A DNA stretch of 64,000 bases from assembly GCA_036702865.1 (NCBI GenBank), contig DATNQD010000063.1, forward strand, positions 62,001-126,000, read 5' to 3'. A model generated the notes under the pieces. It saw nothing but the letters and a program-made list of their open reading frames with translations, searched no databases and was not told the DNA's origin. Positions within the stretch are counted from its first letter, which is position 1. Each line of letters begins with the position of its first letter. The translations under genes were made by a program, and so were the position numbers. Origin of the DNA: Trichocoleus sp. Its GTDB lineage: Bacteria > Cyanobacteriota > Cyanobacteriia > Elainellales > Elainellaceae. Shown piece by piece: positions 44,904 to 55,667 of the stretch.

Positions 44904-46271
44904 ATGACCGGGGATGAAACTGTTCATAATAACGTTGACCCATCTCAGAAACCAGAGCGGCTTCAGCGTAATATTCCACAAGCACAAGAAGCCATCTATG
45001 ACTTTTTGCTGAATATCGTTAAAGCCTGGGATGCAGCCGATGTATTAGCAGAATTTAAGCTGTTGTTCATTCATCATGCGAATACAATCAGTTCTCGTAC
45101 TTTGCCCTATTTATATGACATTGTTTTCTCAAATCAAGAGCAAGAATTTCGACATACGTTAAAGCGTTCTTGCTACATTTTGATCAACAACTGGGATGTG
45201 GTGCGAAACCATCAGGCAATTCAGCAACTTGTGGAACTATTTTCTGATCCAATTTTGCAGCGCCATACGATTTCGCCTACGTTGAAAAGGCTAAGGGAAT
45301 GGGTCAGAAATTTTGTTGAAAGCCAGGATTTTCAGGAGCTTAAGCTCTTCGTTCTGAGATATGAAACAAGAAAAACACACTGGACAGAACGCTTTACTGC
45401 CTACCTTCTTGTTCCACAATATATCAACTTAGAAAATTCGATCGAACAGCGCCAGGCAGCTCGCAATCTCTCAAAACAGCTACAGGAACAGTTTAAGTTT
45501 GATCTGGCACGTTATACTGCCCTCTCTCAATTTCCAGCAACAGCAGAACGCAAGATCGAAAATCCAACAACGCTTGGAGATGAAACGCTGCGATTAATTA
45601 AGCGAATTGTGCTGCGAAAGGGATTTTTTAGCTACCCTAATATTGCTCATATTTTTCTAAACCAAGTCCAAGCGATTAATTATGGGCAATTTAAGCAAAG
45701 CTTGGTCGAATATCTCATTTTCTCGATCGAACATCATCAATTCGCTACCACTATAAAACAGAGGATTTCTGAGCAACTCGATTCGCTCTATCTTGATTAC
45801 AATCACCAGCCCACGACGAATGCGCTAATTCTTAGAACAGCAAATCGGGTGGTTGATTATTTAACAACTGAAAACACTCAAGAACCAACCTCACTTTTCA
45901 TTTTGCTGCTCTCACAGGGCAATCCGCTGACTCTGGTTATTGTACTGCTCAAGATTGTGCTGATTTGTCGTCATGTTCGGACACATCTAGAAGCTCGGAT
46001 TGCAGCGATCGTTCAACACTATGAGCATTGTTCTGAGTCAGAGTGTCAGTGGATTATTCAATTTCTAGAGATCTTTAGTATCACGATGACAATCTACACA
46101 GAAAACGTAGAGTATAGTCTTGTCAGCATGAAACACCAGCAACAGTCTGCAAGTGAAGCGATCGATCTCAACGCTTTTCGCATCTTTTCTCAGCTCAAAC
46201 AATCCCAACTGACGCTTCCAGAATCGCTGAGCGGTGAAGGAACCTCTGCTTCTCCACCAACCCAACCGTAA
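44904..46271 (+). CDS. Unknown helical protein, 455 residues
   Basis: I do not recognise this protein. It is Gln/Leu/Ile-rich and predicted mostly helical across its length, like helical-repeat (HEAT/ARM-type) proteins. One strongly hydrophobic stretch at about 331-360 (LFILLLSQGNPLTLVIVLLK) could be a membrane helix or a buried pair of helices. The disordered tail is Ser/Pro-rich. No signal peptide or catalytic motif is seen. Codon use is more AT-rich than that of its neighbours, as in the gap before it. It converges on the HcyBio gene with a 17-base spacing. Confidence 0.75.
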   Translation: MTGDETVHNNVDPSQKPERLQRNIPQAQEAIYDFLLNIVKAWDAADVLAEFKLLFIHHANTISSRTLPYLYDIVFSNQEQEFRHTLKRSCYILINNWDVVRNHQAIQQLVELFSDPILQRHTISPTLKRLREWVRNFVESQDFQELKLFVLRYETRKTHWTERFTAYLLVPQYINLENSIEQRQAARNLSKQLQEQFKFDLARYTALSQFPATAERKIENPTTLGDETLRLIKRIVLRKGFFSYPNIAHIFLNQVQAINYGQFKQSLVEYLIFSIEHHQFATTIKQRISEQLDSLYLDYNHQPTTNALILRTANRVVDYLTTENTQEPTSLFILLLSQGNPLTLVIVLLKIVLICRHVRTHLEARIAAIVQHYEHCSESECQWIIQFLEIFSITMTIYTENVEYSLVSMKHQQQSASEAIDLNAFRIFSQLKQSQLTLPESLSGEGTSASPPTQP

Positions 46272-46274
46272 CCG

Positions 46275-46302
46275 TTATTCCAACAAGATTATTCCAACGA
46301 GA
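46275..46302. repeat. Tandem 14-base duplication at the HcyBio gene 3' end
   Basis: TTATTCCAACAAGA is followed directly by TTATTCCAACGAGA, differing at one base. The second copy contains the stop codon and last codons of the minus-strand HcyBio gene; the first lies just past it. It looks like a recent slippage or duplication event. Confidence 0.8.
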
Positions 46303-47488
46303 TTTGAGTACCCCAACGGTCTTGTGCCATAAAGGTTCGATCCATGGGAATGGGGGCAACGGGTTCAGTGAGCGTGAATTGACCAGAGACAATCCATTGC
46401 TTTAGTTCCAGAGCCACCTGACGCGAGAGATGGATGCTGGCTAACGGCGCAGCACGCACTGTTTTACCGTCGATCGTCAGCTTCCCTGATTTCAGTTGGG
46501 CATAGCTCACCAAGCCAAAGGTTGGGCGTACCCGTCGAGGAATCGAAAAATCGACGACAGGAGCGACTAATTCTTGATCGCGCACTGCACAACGCGCCAC
46601 CACTTCTTCATTTAGAACCGGCAGTGGAATCCCAACACCCAGCATTATTGAAGGTCCATAGCTGCGGAAGTAGCAACCTCTTACCCAACGAGACTGCATT
46701 TGCTTCGCATCCCCAATTAAAGCCAGCGTTGCAGCAGGTCCGATCGGGGTTCGGTTTGGCAGTCGCTTTTGCAGCGGAAAATGCTGTGTTCCTTCCCAGG
46801 CGACATATCCCACACCACCACCCAAAAAGATTTGTGTCCCAATCCCAATGACTTGAAGATCAGGATCGTTCATGAGCGGCGAGATTGCGCCTGGATTTGA
46901 GTACACGGCATTGCCCAAGTGGGGCTGAAGCGGTCCCAGATAGGTATAGAGCGGTCGATCGCCCCCATTCACACCCACAATAAAATTCTGGTAAGCGTTA
47001 CGCGGATTGAACAGATAAAACTGGTTGATTGTGTCGCGGGTAATGGTGGTTTCAAAGGAGGCACGAGAATAACAATCAGAGACTTGTCCGAGTGCCCGCA
47101 AGTGGACTGTCTTTCCGGCAATCAAGTCAGCAATGACATGACCACCCCCTCGATCTCGTAGTTCGTCTGCATCCAGACCGTCACTTTGACTACTGTAGTC
47201 TGCTGTCTGCGTTGCGCCGAGATACAGATCAACCGCACCAAACCCAGAATAGGCAGGAATGCCATCGAGCCAGCACTGACGAATTTTAATCGGTGGATCA
47301 GTTTGCCCCAGATTGAGAATTGCCCCAGAGGACTCCATTGGCTCAAATGTGCCTGTGGTAATTACATCGACCGCTTTTGCGACCTGAGCAACGCCCATCT
47401 CCTGCACCTTTGCCTTGAGTTCTTCTACTGTCCAGACGACAGCTTTGCCAGAGGTGATCTTGTCGTTAATTTCTGCGATCGTCCGCAT
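46289..47488 (-). CDS. Homocysteine biosynthesis protein (HcyBio/DUF39)
   Basis: This 399-residue protein belongs to the family implicated in methanogens in making homocysteine from aspartate semialdehyde and sulfide. Visible family segments are VITTGTFEPMESSGAILNLG, PPIKIRQCWLDGIPAYSGFGAVDLYLGATQ and GVGYVAWEGTQHFP. Cys72 and Cys139 are candidates for the reactive pair. The C-terminal CBS or ferredoxin partner domains found in some archaea are absent. It lies close to thrB, a threonine-branch gene, and next to a small membrane protein. The role in cyanobacteria is inferred from the family. Confidence 0.82.
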   Translation of the reverse strand: MRTIAEINDKITSGKAVVWTVEELKAKVQEMGVAQVAKAVDVITTGTFEPMESSGAILNLGQTDPPIKIRQCWLDGIPAYSGFGAVDLYLGATQTADYSSQSDGLDADELRDRGGGHVIADLIAGKTVHLRALGQVSDCYSRASFETTITRDTINQFYLFNPRNAYQNFIVGVNGGDRPLYTYLGPLQPHLGNAVYSNPGAISPLMNDPDLQVIGIGTQIFLGGGVGYVAWEGTQHFPLQKRLPNRTPIGPAATLALIGDAKQMQSRWVRGCYFRSYGPSIMLGVGIPLPVLNEEVVARCAVRDQELVAPVVDFSIPRRVRPTFGLVSYAQLKSGKLTIDGKTVRAAPLASIHLSRQVALELKQWIVSGQFTLTEPVAPIPMDRTFMAQDRWGTQISLE

Positions 47489-47497
47489 TCTTACCCC

Positions 47498-47689
47498 TTA
47501 ATTCTGGATCGTCTGCTTTGATCGCCATGCTAAAACGATTGCCATGATGATTGTGGGACTCAGCACCGCAACGAGCGCAATCACTGAAGAGACAGGTACG
47601 TTGAGAGAAGGCGCAAGATATTTAATGGCAAACGAAATTGCCGCTGAGAGCAAAAAAATTTTCAGAATTGTGATGAGCTTATCGGTCAT
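47498..47689 (-). CDS. Small two-span membrane protein
   Basis: This 63-residue protein has two hydrophobic spans (about 7-24 and 32-55) with a short Pro-containing turn and a basic C-terminus. No family is recognised. It lies nine bases upstream of the HcyBio start, so the two are almost certainly cotranscribed. ATG is at 47689. Confidence 0.65.
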   Translation of the reverse strand: MTDKLITILKIFLLSAAISFAIKYLAPSLNVPVSSVIALVAVLSPTIIMAIVLAWRSKQTIQN

Positions 47690-47775
47690 GAGCAGTTCGT
47701 GAGAGGTTGAGAGAGACGCACAAAGAATACAGTAAACTGATTCTGCCTGACTCCTGAATTATCTTTATCCTGATC

Positions 47776-48711
47776 ATGTCTGCTGCAACTGTTTCTGTCA
47801 CCGTTCCCGCCACGACCGCCAACTTAGGCGCAGGGTTTGACTGCATTGGGGCAGCGCTGACCCTCTACAATCGGTTCCAATTTTCGCTGCTGTCCTCTGA
47901 TGAAGCCGATCCTTTAGTCATCGATGTCACAGGTTCAGAAGCCGATCGCGTTACCCGTGATCAAACCAATCTGGCTTACAAAGCTTTTGTGCATCTCCAT
48001 CAAAAAATTGGGCAGGTTCCACCGCCGCTGCATTTGGCAATTGATCTAGATGTGCCACTGGCGCGAGGCTTAGGCAGTTCGGCAACTGCGATCGTGGCGG
48101 GTTTAGTGGGAGCCAATGCACTGGCAGGTTCACCGCTCGCTTCAGCAGATGTAATGGCGCTGGCGATCGAAATGGAAGGACACCCAGATAATGTCGTGCC
48201 TGCCCTAATCGGTGGCTGTCGATTGGCGGCAACCAAACCAGATTCCAGCTGGATTATTTGTGATATTCCCTGGCATGAAGAAGTTGTGCCGATCGTTGCT
48301 ATCCCCAATTTTGAACTTTCGACTGCGGAAGCTCGGCGCGTTTTGCCAACAGAGTACAGCCGCCAGGATGCCATTTTCAACACGGCACATTTAGGCTTAC
48401 TGCTCCGAGGACTGGAAACGGGGCGATCGGATTGGCTGGAGAGTGCCCTGCAAGACCGCATTCATCAGCCCTATCGTCAAATCCTGATCCAAGGTTATGA
48501 AGCAGTAGAAAAAGCTGTCCATCAATCGGGTGCTTATGGCATGGTGATCAGCGGTGCTGGACCCACCTTACTGGCACTGGCTCACCCGACTCAAGCCCTT
48601 GCAGTTGAAGCAGCGATGGCAGAAGCCTGGGCAGCAACCGGAATTAAGGTTCAAACAAAAGTGCTGCATGTCGATACAGAAGGAGCGACCGTTGTTGAAA
48701 AATCTCGTTAG
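47776..48711 (+). CDS. thrB: Homoserine kinase ThrB
   Basis: This 311-residue GHMP kinase phosphorylates homoserine for threonine synthesis. It shows VPATTANLGAGFDCIGAALTLYN near the N-terminus, the ATP-binding VPLARGLGSSATAIVAG, EGHPDNVVPALIGG, and the C-terminal VISGAGPTLLALA. Its last four bases overlap the end of the convergent permease gene. The nearby divergent HcyBio gene competes for the same aspartate-derived pool, a plausible functional link. Confidence 0.95.
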   Translation: MSAATVSVTVPATTANLGAGFDCIGAALTLYNRFQFSLLSSDEADPLVIDVTGSEADRVTRDQTNLAYKAFVHLHQKIGQVPPPLHLAIDLDVPLARGLGSSATAIVAGLVGANALAGSPLASADVMALAIEMEGHPDNVVPALIGGCRLAATKPDSSWIICDIPWHEEVVPIVAIPNFELSTAEARRVLPTEYSRQDAIFNTAHLGLLLRGLETGRSDWLESALQDRIHQPYRQILIQGYEAVEKAVHQSGAYGMVISGAGPTLLALAHPTQALAVEAAMAEAWAATGIKVQTKVLHVDTEGATVVEKSR

Positions 48712-49907
48712 CTAAGCCAAAAGTAAGCCAGTCCGATCGTCACCAGCGTTAGCGGTAAGCCAAAGCGCAGATGGTCTACAAAGGAAAGGGGATAGCCCAG
48801 GCGATCGGCGGCTTCTGCCACAATTAAATTTGCCACTGACCCAAACAGCGTTAAATTTCCTGCTAAGGTCGAACTTGCGGCTAATAAGAGCCAGGATTGA
48901 GCATCATCGGGCTGAATCAACGGTTGTAACAGCAGCACTGCCGGAACATTAGAGATCAGATTTGATAAAACAGTCGTTACGCTCACTAGCCCCAAGGCAG
49001 AATTAACCCAACTTGTAAACGGTGAGAGTAAATTAAGTTCTTGCGTACAGCGTGTCAGCACAAACAGCCCGGAGAACATCACCAGGAGATTCCAGTCCAC
49101 CTGCTGCAGCACTCGTTGGGGTTTAATGCGTCTTGTAATCAATAAAACGGCTGCTGCTACAAATGCCGCTTTTGCTAAAGGAACACCCACGACAAATGCA
49201 GTTAACAGTGCGATCGTCACCAGCACCGTTTTTACAAACAAAGGCTGATGGACTCGAAACCGAATGGGTTGCATCTCTGGACAGTCTTTCAGCGATCGAA
49301 CTTCTGGATAGAGCCACCAGAGCCACAGCAGTTGTAGGCTCAGACTCATGAAAGCGATCGGGGTCAGGGCAGCCGCAAAGTTGAGATAGGAAATTTGAGA
49401 GAACGAGCCAATCAGAATGTTCTGTGGGTTGCCGCTAATGGTGGCGACTGAACCGAGATTGGTGGCGCTGGCAACAGCAAGCAGATAAGGAATGGGATTG
49501 AGCCGGAGTGCCTGAGTCAGTTGGAGCGTCAGCGGGGTAAAGATGATGGCGATCGTATCGTTTAGGAAAAATGCCGAAAGAATGCCGCTGCCATAAGTGA
49601 GAACGGTCAACAATCCGAAAGGGCTGCGCGTCAATTGAATGAGTCTTTGAAGCGTAATTTGAAAGAACCCGGCATAAGCTAGATTGGCATTCACCACCAT
49701 CATGCTCAGCAAGAAAACGATCGTGGTTGCGTCGATTGCCTGCCAAGCTTCCTCCAGGGTCAATGTCCCTAACCCAATTAGAAAAGCTGTCCCTACTAGC
49801 GCGATCGTGGCTCGGTTCATCCGCAGTCCCGGAAACTTGCCAAATGCCAGCCCCAAATAGCTCAGAGCTAGGATCACATATTGGGCAATCGAGGATAAAA
49901 AAGGCAT
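48708..49907 (-). CDS. ArsB/NhaD/SLC13-type anion permease
   Basis: This 399-residue membrane protein has about ten to eleven spans from the ion transporter superfamily. The conserved helical hairpin motifs are SGILSAFFLNDTIAIIFTPL and ASATNLGSVATISGNPQNILIGS, with the second half repeat NLISNVPAVLLLQPL and ASSTLAGNLTLFGSVANLIV. The substrate cannot be told from sequence: arsenite, sulfate, dicarboxylate or Na+. It is encoded convergently with thrB and overlaps its stop. Confidence 0.85.
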   Translation of the reverse strand: MPFLSSIAQYVILALSYLGLAFGKFPGLRMNRATIALVGTAFLIGLGTLTLEEAWQAIDATTIVFLLSMMVVNANLAYAGFFQITLQRLIQLTRSPFGLLTVLTYGSGILSAFFLNDTIAIIFTPLTLQLTQALRLNPIPYLLAVASATNLGSVATISGNPQNILIGSFSQISYLNFAAALTPIAFMSLSLQLLWLWWLYPEVRSLKDCPEMQPIRFRVHQPLFVKTVLVTIALLTAFVVGVPLAKAAFVAAAVLLITRRIKPQRVLQQVDWNLLVMFSGLFVLTRCTQELNLLSPFTSWVNSALGLVSVTTVLSNLISNVPAVLLLQPLIQPDDAQSWLLLAASSTLAGNLTLFGSVANLIVAEAADRLGYPLSFVDHLRFGLPLTLVTIGLAYFWLS

Positions 49908-50150
49908 AAGCCAGAATGCAGTTTTGTCAGATTACTGTGCAATTTATGGTGCAATAAATATCTTGTGCAGTGAATCTCTCACTTAAAAAAAGATGAAAAC
50001 CTGAGTTCTGACGATCGATCGCCAACTGCAACTGCAAAACTATGAATTATTAATAAATCGTTTTGAAATGGCAGCGGACTATGGCAGCGAACTACTGCTG
50101 AAAACCCGTCAAAATACCAGAGAGAAAAGCGTATTTTCGGGAGTTAGACG

Positions 50151-50607
50151 ATGCGCTTTGATTTGTAGAGCCTCATCAAATCTTTGGGATATGTGGGGGT
50201 TTGGGCAATTGTGTTTGCAGAATCAGGCTTACTGATTGGCTTCGTCCTCCTAGGTGATAGTCTGCTCTTTACGGCTGGTTTTCTGGCTTTACAAAGCTAT
50301 CTCAACCTTGGGCTACTATATTTTTGGCTGTTTTGTCTGTGCCGTATTGGATGACAATGTGGGCTACGCAACTGGACATTGCCTGGGACAAAAGCTGTTT
50401 CAGCGCAAAGACTCCTGGCTGTTTCACAATGTGGGTGGTGCCATCTGGACGATCGGGATTACGCTACTCGGCTTTTTTTTAGGGCAAGTGATTCCTGCCG
50501 AACAAATTGACAAATATCTGCTGCCCATCATTGCTGCAATCATCTTTTTCTCAGTGCTTCCCTCTCTCCTCCATCTCTACAAGGAGTACCGCACCAACAA
50601 ACAATAA
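50151..50607 (+). pseudogene. Decayed DedA-family membrane protein gene
   Basis: From ATG 50151 the frame reads MRFDL then an in-frame TAG at 50166. It continues as clear DedA sequence ([20 protein letters not shown]). Around 50300-50340 the reading shifts by +1 into [20 protein letters not shown]. After DSWLFH it jumps directly to NVGGAIWTIGITLLGFFLG, so about 50 residues including the conserved FARFMPIVRTFAP-type segment are missing. It ends normally in PIIAAIIFFSVLPSL. A stop, a frameshift and an internal deletion together argue for a pseudogene rather than sequencing error. Confidence 0.88.
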
Positions 50608-50625
50608 TTGATACCCAATCTGCAA

Positions 50626-50658
50626 ACAAAAACCGGGAGAGAATTGCTCATCTCCCGG
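50626..50658 (-). terminator. Rho-independent terminator of petH
   Basis: CCGGGAGA (50633-50640) and TCTCCCGG (50651-50658) form a perfect 8 bp GC-rich stem with a ten-base loop. On the minus strand it runs into TTTTTGTTT. It lies about 78 bases past the petH stop codon. Confidence 0.85.
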
Positions 50659-50735
50659 CTCTCAAGAATAACAAGTTTAGGTTATGTGAGCAGCGTTAGT
50701 GATCCAACTACCACCTGTCACCTAGCCTTTCATCC

Positions 50736-52833
<2,098 letters not shown>

Positions 52834-53844
52834 ATGACCAGTAAGCCAGACCGTGTGGTTTTAATCGGCGTTGCCGGAGATTCCGGATGCGGAAAATCGA
52901 CTTTTCTCCGTCGCCTTGCAGATTTGTTTGGCGAAGAGTTGATCACGGTGATCTGCCTTGACGATTACCACTGTCTGGATCGCAAGCAGCGCAAAGATGT
53001 AGGTGTAACTGCACTGAACCCCAAAGCAAACAACTTCGATCTGATGGCAGAACAGGTTGCTGCGCTGAAAAACGGTCAGGAGATCATGAAGCCGATTTAC
53101 AACCACGAAACCGGTCTGATTGATCCGCCTGAGTTGATCAAGCCAACGCCGATCGTGGTAATTGAGGGTCTGCACCCCATGTATGACGAGCGCGTTCGTG
53201 CCCTGCTCGATTTCAGCGTCTATCTTGACATTGATGATGAAGTGAAGATTGCCTGGAAGATTCAGCGGGACATGGCAGAGCGTGGCCACACCTATGAAGA
53301 CGTCTTAGCAGCGATCAATTCCCGCCGTCCTGACTTCCAAGCCTATATTGATCCGCAAAAGCAACATGCTGATGCTGTAATCCAGGTGCTGCCAACCAAC
53401 CTGATTCCAAACGATAAGGAGCGCAAGGTGCTGCGTGTTCGTCTGGTTCAGAAAGATAACGTGGAAGGATATGACCCCGTTTATCTGTTTGATGAAGGCT
53501 CGACGATCGATTGGATTCCCTGCGGTCGCAAGCTCACCTGCTCTTATCCCGGCATCAAGATGCACTATGGCCCAGGCGAGTCCTACGGCAACAGTGTCTC
53601 GATTCTAGAAATTGATGGACAACTCGATCGCCTGGAAGAAGTAATCTACATTGAAAGCCACTTGAGCAATACTTCAACCAAGTACTACGGGGAGATGACG
53701 GAACTACTGCTACAGCACAAAGAGTATCCCGGCTCCAATAATGGTACAGGCCTGCTCCAGGTGCTAGTAGGTTTGAAGATGCGGGCAACTTATGAGCGCC
53801 TGATGGGCGTTGAAGCAAAAATGTCTAAGGTTGCAGCAAACTAG
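52834..53844 (+). CDS. prk: Phosphoribulokinase
   Basis: This 336-residue Calvin-cycle enzyme phosphorylates ribulose 5-phosphate. The P-loop is GVAGDSGCGKST (12-23). The redox-regulatory pair is Cys19 and Cys41 (VICLDDYHCLD), allowing thioredoxin and CP12 control, and a second pair occurs in PCGRKLTCSYP. AGAGGA at 52823-52828 supports ATG 52834. A strong terminator follows the gene, separating it from tenA. Confidence 0.98.
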   Translation: MTSKPDRVVLIGVAGDSGCGKSTFLRRLADLFGEELITVICLDDYHCLDRKQRKDVGVTALNPKANNFDLMAEQVAALKNGQEIMKPIYNHETGLIDPPELIKPTPIVVIEGLHPMYDERVRALLDFSVYLDIDDEVKIAWKIQRDMAERGHTYEDVLAAINSRRPDFQAYIDPQKQHADAVIQVLPTNLIPNDKERKVLRVRLVQKDNVEGYDPVYLFDEGSTIDWIPCGRKLTCSYPGIKMHYGPGESYGNSVSILEIDGQLDRLEEVIYIESHLSNTSTKYYGEMTELLLQHKEYPGSNNGTGLLQVLVGLKMRATYERLMGVEAKMSKVAAN

Positions 53845-53878
53845 TTGCCGCTGGTAATTCACAACCGAATTCTTCTAT

Positions 53879-53909
53879 ATTCCTGGGCTCTGCCTGGGAA
53901 TCTTTTTTT
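53879..53909 (+). terminator. Rho-independent terminator of prk
   Basis: ATTCC pairs with GGAAT and, inside a TG/TG mismatch, GGC pairs with GCC around a TCT loop (53879-53901). Seven T follow at 53903-53909. It sits 35 bases after the prk stop and 32 bases before the tenA ATG. Confidence 0.85.
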
Positions 53910-53940
53910 GAAGCAAATTTTTACTTTGGAGTATTACAGC

Positions 53941-54564
53941 ATGAGCATTGCAGCAGCACTCTGGGAGGCGAATCAGGATTTAGTCCTTGCTTGCTTAGAA
54001 AATCCATTCGTGCGTGGAATTGGTGATGGTTCACTTGCAAAGTCAAAATTCACTTATTACGTGGGGCAGGATGCTTTTTTTCTGGAAGCCTTTGCCCGTG
54101 CCTACAGTATTGTTGCTGCTAAAGCACCTGACTGGTATGGATTCCAAGTTTTTCATGACCTGGCAGGTGGTGTTCTTCAAGAATTGAAGCTGCATCAAAG
54201 CTACGCTGAGCAATGGGGTGTCAAGCTACAAACTGTGCAGCCGGGAGCCGCAACGCGCCGCTATACGGATTTCTTGCTGGCGACTGCTTGGAGCCAAGAG
54301 GTGGGCACTACTACTGCCGCTATGCTGCCCTGTATGCGCCTCTATGCCTTTCTAGGACAACAGCTTGCCCAAACTGGTACTTCCACTCACGCCTATACAA
54401 ATTGGATTGAAACCTACAGTAGTCCTGAGTTTGAGCCGCTTGCCGTGCAACTAGCTGAGCTTGCCGATCGCTATGCCAAACAAACGCCGATCGTTCAGTC
54501 AACCTATCGCTATGCAATGCAGTGTGAACTCGATTTCTTTCAGGCTGCCTGGGAGGTTGAATAG
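53941..54564 (+). CDS. tenA: TenA-family thiaminase II-like protein
   Basis: This 207-residue helical protein is of the TenA class, which hydrolyses aminopyrimidine thiamin breakdown products for salvage. Conserved residues seen are Asp44 (YVGQDAFFLEAFARA), catalytic Cys131 (MLPCMRLYAFLG) and Glu196 near the C-terminus (CELDFFQAAW), placing it in the Cys-containing TenA_C group. The frame is open from the prk stop, but ATG 53941 matches the family start and lies after the prk terminator. No thiamin gene or TPP riboswitch is adjacent. Confidence 0.88.
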   Translation: MSIAAALWEANQDLVLACLENPFVRGIGDGSLAKSKFTYYVGQDAFFLEAFARAYSIVAAKAPDWYGFQVFHDLAGGVLQELKLHQSYAEQWGVKLQTVQPGAATRRYTDFLLATAWSQEVGTTTAAMLPCMRLYAFLGQQLAQTGTSTHAYTNWIETYSSPEFEPLAVQLAELADRYAKQTPIVQSTYRYAMQCELDFFQAAWEVE

Positions 54565-54834
54565 CTGCAATCTGTCCTCCAACTGCGGATATTGCTTCCC
54601 TCACTAAAGCTGGCTGCACCGCCTCCCCGTGATTCTGCGGTTATCGTTCACCTCAGGAACCTCTAATCTGGACTTAGTATTAACTTCAACTTTAGCCAGG
54701 TAAAACTATCGGAGAGGCTGAAGGTAGTGTTCTGTCTGTCAGCATCATTCAGCATCATTTTCAGTGAACCTCGAGTAGCCCGATCGCGCTTCTTTTTTTA
54801 ACTCAGCACTACAGCCTGTGATAGCAATTGCGTT

Positions 54835-55569
54835 ATGGTCAGCACAGATAAATGGGTTTCGTACGCCTCTAGTTTGATGAAAACTGTTGAAGATGAGGAA
54901 CTTCAGCAGCGATTGAGCCTCTATCAGGTTTTTTTAAAACTCTATAACCATCACCGTGATCTGCTGGATGAGATCTTGCAGTTAGAGAATCGGAGCAGTC
55001 GAGCTTTAGCAGGCGTGACCTTGCCTTATGTGCAAGGAGTCAGTGTTGGACAGCCCCATCTTGTCACTAACTTAATGCAGGGCAAAACTCAAGCGCTGTT
55101 TCAGCCACAGCAAACCTGGGTTATTGGTCGTCACTTGCAGCGTGCCAATATCTGTATTCCTGATCAGCAGCTTTCGCGAGTGCATGTGGCACTGAAATAT
55201 GTGGAGAACCAGGGATTTTACTTGATTGATCTGGGCAGCAGGAATGGCAGTTATGTCAATGGCGAACTGATTCGGCAATCTCGACAGCTACAAGATGGCG
55301 ATCGGGTCAGATTAGGTAGCTTGAGTTTCGTTTTTCTTTGCTGTGAGACAGCTCGAGCTTTGCCAGAACTGACAGAACCCATTGCTACTTTACAAAACTG
55401 GCAGCCTGGTAGTTCACTGCAACTTTCACCTCCGCCCAACATCAATGACTTTGGTGAAGAGGCAACGGCTCCCCTCACTGCGCCAGCAACAGCAGCCAAT
55501 CCGCTCGAAGAAACGTTTACGTTTATGCGGCATCATGTGCAAGAAGTGGTTGCACCCATAGATAACTAG
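54835..55569 (+). CDS. FHA-domain protein
   Basis: In this 244-residue protein, residues 15-65 form a helical region (EELQQRLSLYQVFLKLYNHHRDLLDEILQLE). An FHA phosphothreonine-binding domain at about 90-170 has VIGRHLQRANICIPDQQLSRVHV and LIDLGSRNGSYVNG, with the recognition residues (GR, SRxH, NG) intact. The C-terminal tail is disordered. It should bind phosphorylated partners of Ser/Thr kinases, though no kinase gene is adjacent. Confidence 0.86.
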   Translation: MVSTDKWVSYASSLMKTVEDEELQQRLSLYQVFLKLYNHHRDLLDEILQLENRSSRALAGVTLPYVQGVSVGQPHLVTNLMQGKTQALFQPQQTWVIGRHLQRANICIPDQQLSRVHVALKYVENQGFYLIDLGSRNGSYVNGELIRQSRQLQDGDRVRLGSLSFVFLCCETARALPELTEPIATLQNWQPGSSLQLSPPPNINDFGEEATAPLTAPATAANPLEETFTFMRHHVQEVVAPIDN

Positions 55570-55667
55570 ATATTTTCGGCTGATTTCTCCAGGTTCAGGG
55601 CATCCCTCGATCATCAGCTCCCTGACACCTGCTAAAATATCGGGGTTGTTCGTCGGCAGATACATCG

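Noticed and set aside
53845-53940. tenA reading frame extended up to the prk stop
   Set aside because: The extension would run through the prk terminator hairpin and does not match the TenA N-terminus.
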